Below are positions 60,901 to 63,197 of a stretch of 63,197 bases of DNA, piece by piece. How positions within the stretch are numbered: position 1 is the stretch's first letter; every line of letters starts with the position of its first letter. Both the position numbers and the translations under genes were made by a program. The DNA lies in contig JAAUZI010000090.1 of assembly GCA_014804645.1 (NCBI GenBank), forward strand, positions 1 through 63,197, read 5' to 3'. This DNA comes from Lachnospiraceae bacterium. Its GTDB lineage: Bacteria > Bacillota > Clostridia > Lachnospirales > Lachnospiraceae. The notes beneath the pieces are model-generated. The model saw only the letters and a list, made by a program, of their open reading frames with translations, ran no database searches and was not told the origin of the DNA.

Positions 60901-61614
60901 CTACTGTTTCTCCATCTTATAGCCCACACCCCACACTACCTTCAGGTATTTGGGGTTCTTGGGGTCCAGCTCTATCTTCTCCCGGATATTCCGCACATGC
61001 ACCATAATGGTGTCTGTGTTGACGGCCTTCTCATTCCACACCCGCTCATAGATTTCATCGGCGGAAAAGACTCTGCCCGGATTCCTTATCAGAAGCTGCA
61101 CGATCTTAAATTCCATAGGGGTCAGTTTCACCGGCTCTCCGTCCACCGTCAGCTCCACGCTGTCCTCGTTCAGTTCCAGTCCTCCCAGGGTATACACATG
61201 CTCTCTCCCTGTCCCGCCGCCCACAGCGCTCATATACTTACTGTAACGGCGCAGATGGGAATTCACTCTGGCCAGCAGTTCCAACGGTGTGAAGGGCTTG
61301 GAGATATAGTCGTCCGCTCCCATGTTCAGCCCCATGATTTTGTCCACCTCCTCGGACTTTGCGGACAACATCAGCACCGGGAATTCATATCCCAGCTCCC
61401 TGGTCTTCATCAGCATGGTAATCCCATCCATCACCGGCATCATGACATCCAAAATCGCCAGATGTAACTCCCTGCTTTTGACAATCTCCAATCCCTCCTG
61501 GCCGTTGGCTGCCTGATAGACCTGATATCCCTGATTGCGCAGATATATCTCTATCCCCTGCCGTATCTCCCTGTCATCCTCCACCACCAGAATGCTGTAG
61601 TCTTGCTGATTCAT
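60901..61614 (-). CDS. OmpR/PhoB-family response regulator
   Basis: 237 aa. Receiver domain (ILVVEDDREI, phosphoacceptor in LAILDVMMPVMDG, KPFTPLEL lysine) and C-terminal winged helix DNA-binding domain (LTPMEFKIVQLLIRNPGRVFSADEIYERVWNEKAVNTDTIMVHVRNIREKI region). Partner of the histidine kinase. GAGAG precedes ATG. Glycosyltransferase upstream may be part of the same unit, suggesting an envelope-related regulon. Confidence 0.95.
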   Translation of the reverse strand: MNQQDYSILVVEDDREIRQGIEIYLRNQGYQVYQAANGQEGLEIVKSRELHLAILDVMMPVMDGITMLMKTRELGYEFPVLMLSAKSEEVDKIMGLNMGADDYISKPFTPLELLARVNSHLRRYSKYMSAVGGGTGREHVYTLGGLELNEDSVELTVDGEPVKLTPMEFKIVQLLIRNPGRVFSADEIYERVWNEKAVNTDTIMVHVRNIREKIELDPKNPKYLKVVWGVGYKMEKQ

Positions 61615-61647
61615 TTTCGTTACTCTCCCTCATTGTTCATTTGCAGG

Positions 61648-61666
61648 CAGTTCTAATCTCGCACCA
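61648..61666. repeat. Degenerate half of the palindromic repeat
   Basis: On the minus strand, immediately after the TAG stop of the glycosyltransferase, TGGTGCGAGATTAGAACT matches the left end of copies A-D (GGTGTAAGATTAGAACT) with two differences. The other half and the inner helix are missing. Confidence 0.5.
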
Positions 61667-62968
61667 CTAGCTGGGCAGGCGCAAGCGCTCGCGCAGATCT
61701 CTAAACACGCTGATCTGGGCGCTGGCCTGGGTCATTGCATATTGCCTACAGGTATCAGTATATATCCTGACGGCCCTTTCTGCAACTGCATCTTCCCGAT
61801 ACCTGAGGGCGGCCCTGAAAGCACCCTCTCCCAGATTATCCCGCAGAGGCTCGCTCTGGAGTACACGCAGCAGCTGCTCCGCGAATGCCTCTTCCTCCTC
61901 CGGGCACAGATATCCGCTGACTCCCTCCTCCACCAGATCCTCCACTCCCGATGCCCGCAGAGCCACTACGGGAGTTCTGGCTGCCATAGCCTCTAGGATT
62001 ACGATCCCCTGAGTCTCCGTCTTGGAGGCAAATACAAAGCAGTCCGCCGCCGCCATATGAGCGGCAATCTCCCGATTGGGAAGACTCCCCAGAAAGCATA
62101 TCTGCTGGCGGATATCCAGCTGTTCACACAGATCCAAATACTCTTTCCGCTGGGGGCCATCTCCAATGACCATCAGTCTGAAATCCGGCAGAGTTTTTTT
62201 GAGTCTGGCCATACAGCGCAGCAGAAAGGGCACATTCTTTTCATGCCCCAGCCGGGAGACGGTAACTAACAGGGGCATATCCCCCCGGCCATAGCGCTGC
62301 CGTATCTCCCCGGCCACCCCGCCGTCCGGGTGATAGCTCTCCGCTGTCAATCCTGTGGGCAGCACTGCCAGATCGGCCTGACAGTTATAGGTATATCCGT
62401 ATTGCAGTTCAAAAGCTCTCTTCATGCCCTCCGTGGGAGCGATCACTGTATGACAGCGGCGCATAAAGCCGCTGAGATACCAGGGGGCCAGCTCCTGTTT
62501 GATGGCACGGCTGCCCCGGCTGCGGAGCCGCCCTAGCAGATTGTCTTTCTCCGCTCCCCGGCTCAGCCAGTGAATGGGGCCCGCATAGTCCAGATACTGC
62601 TCATACTGGGTATGATAGGTGTACACCAGAGGTATATTGTACTTGGCGGACAGATGTGCCGCCACCTTGCCGATCAGCACCGGGTGATGCACATGTATCA
62701 CATCAAATTCCTCTCTGGAAAAGGTTTCGTCCAACACCGGGTCCAGAGGATTGGGCAACACTGTGTCGCTGTAAAATCGCTGGCTCAGCGTGCTGTAGCG
62801 CACCACGTCCTCCTCACCTTCCTGCTCCGTATCCAAGCGGCTGTACCTGGGGGCAAACACCACCACTCTGTGCCCCTGCTCCCGCAGGGCTTTAGTCAGC
62901 CTCTCAATGGAGATAGGTACTCCGCCGATAAAAGGCTTGTAATTGTTGGTCATCATTGCTATTTTCAT
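61667..62968 (-). CDS. Glycosyltransferase family 4 (diglyceride glucosyltransferase-like)
   Basis: 433 aa. GT-B fold: N-terminal KIAMMTNNYKPFIGGVPISIERLTKAL with the acceptor-side Gly loop, VIHVHHPVLIGKVA and YTYHTQYEQY; C-terminal nucleotide-sugar site with SKTETQGIVILEAMAARTPVVALR (E-x7-E). This pattern fits processive 1,2-diacylglycerol 3-glucosyltransferases of lipoteichoic-acid anchor synthesis, though other acceptors are possible. ATG at 62968 (MKIAMMTN) has GAGAGGTG upstream; the frame to 63010 is unsupported. Confidence 0.88.
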   Translation of the reverse strand: MKIAMMTNNYKPFIGGVPISIERLTKALREQGHRVVVFAPRYSRLDTEQEGEEDVVRYSTLSQRFYSDTVLPNPLDPVLDETFSREEFDVIHVHHPVLIGKVAAHLSAKYNIPLVYTYHTQYEQYLDYAGPIHWLSRGAEKDNLLGRLRSRGSRAIKQELAPWYLSGFMRRCHTVIAPTEGMKRAFELQYGYTYNCQADLAVLPTGLTAESYHPDGGVAGEIRQRYGRGDMPLLVTVSRLGHEKNVPFLLRCMARLKKTLPDFRLMVIGDGPQRKEYLDLCEQLDIRQQICFLGSLPNREIAAHMAAADCFVFASKTETQGIVILEAMAARTPVVALRASGVEDLVEEGVSGYLCPEEEEAFAEQLLRVLQSEPLRDNLGEGAFRAALRYREDAVAERAVRIYTDTCRQYAMTQASAQISVFRDLRERLRLPS

Positions 62969-63013
62969 CTTTTCACACCTCTCATCCAAAGTTCCGAGCA
63001 TCCTCCGCAAGCG

Positions 63014-63197
63014 TCAGGCAAACCAGTTAAGCACCTGCTCCCCGCAGAAATACCCCGCCCCCACAAAAAACAGATTCCATATAAAAATTCCGATGGTGGA
63101 GCAGATCACATATTGGTCCAAGCGCATCCGGAATACCCCTGCCGGGATAGATACCAGCGTGCGGATCATGGGAATCAGCTTGGCGGCAATCAGTCCC
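63014..63197 (-). CDS. DedA family membrane protein (C-terminal fragment)
   Basis: 60 codons plus stop, truncated at the window edge. Reads GLIAAKLIPMIRTLVSIPAG, VFRMRLDQYVICSTIGIFIW, NLFFVGAGYFCGEQVLNWFA. The R-x3-SIPAG-x2-RM and TIGIFIWNLFFVGAGY patterns are typical of DedA/Tvp38 scramblases, which move undecaprenyl-phosphate or lipids. Ends 46 bases before the glycosyltransferase start, in the same direction, so both may serve envelope lipid synthesis. Confidence 0.85.
   Translation of the reverse strand, partial: GLIAAKLIPMIRTLVSIPAGVFRMRLDQYVICSTIGIFIWNLFFVGAGYFCGEQVLNWFA

Overview
The window looks like a chromosomal stretch from a spore-forming Clostridia, most likely a gut Lachnospiraceae. 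The evidence is the paired radical-SAM genes followed by RNase E/G, a short HisG with HisZ, the sporulation-type proteins YtfJ/GerW and YlbJ-like, the DUF2953-YtfJ pair, DAK2/FakA with DegV proteins, strong Gram-positive ribosome binding sites, and moderate GC content. Genus is not determinable from the sequence alone. Almost all genes lie on the minus strand; the only plus-strand genes seen are a YlbJ-like membrane protein, rpmB, a multi-pass membrane protein and a LysR regulator. No tRNA, rRNA, prophage, transposase or CRISPR array was seen.

Layout. 0-5 kb: two radical SAM proteins, RNase E/G and a NUDIX hydrolase in one minus-strand operon. 5-9.6 kb: a partial histidine operon hisZ-hisG-hisD-hisB-hisI with a clear promoter and a leader hairpin. 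9.6-13.3 kb: RecU, RluA, a membrane protein, a nucleotidyltransferase and an SDR. 13.4-17.7 kb: YgiQ radical SAM, HAD phosphatase, RsuA-type pseudouridine synthase and a divergent YlbJ-like gene. 17.7-21 kb: cell-wall amidase, a coiled-coil protein, coaD, rsmD. 21-23.3 kb: type II topoisomerase subunit A. 23.4-25.8 kb: small accessory genes. 25.9-36.1 kb: a signalling cluster: a PLC-like/tyrosine-phosphatase fusion, a response regulator with HD-GYP, a hybrid histidine kinase with HPt, a second hybrid kinase fused to a DegV lipid-binding domain, and a large secreted protein. 36.5-38.4 kb: topoisomerase subunit B. 38.6-46.8 kb: DegV, RecG, FakA-like DAK2 protein, Asp23, rpmB, a J-domain protein, a previously uncalled 49-aa membrane protein, YtfJ, DUF2953. 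47-55 kb: NUDIX, U32 peptidase, ZapA, a membrane protein, RuvB, RuvA, MATE. 55-58.4 kb: leuCD divergent from a LysR gene. 58.4-63.2 kb: a two-component system, a glycosyltransferase and a DedA fragment.

The two most notable things are: (1) a family of structured palindromic repeats placed directly after stop codons, whose copies differ by compensatory base changes in both helices, plus a much larger nested palindrome downstream of the topoisomerase B gene; and (2) a kinase-DegV fusion inside a c-di-GMP-type signalling operon, on the same replicon segment as a stand-alone DegV and the FakA-like kinase, suggesting fatty-acid sensing coupled to second-messenger turnover.
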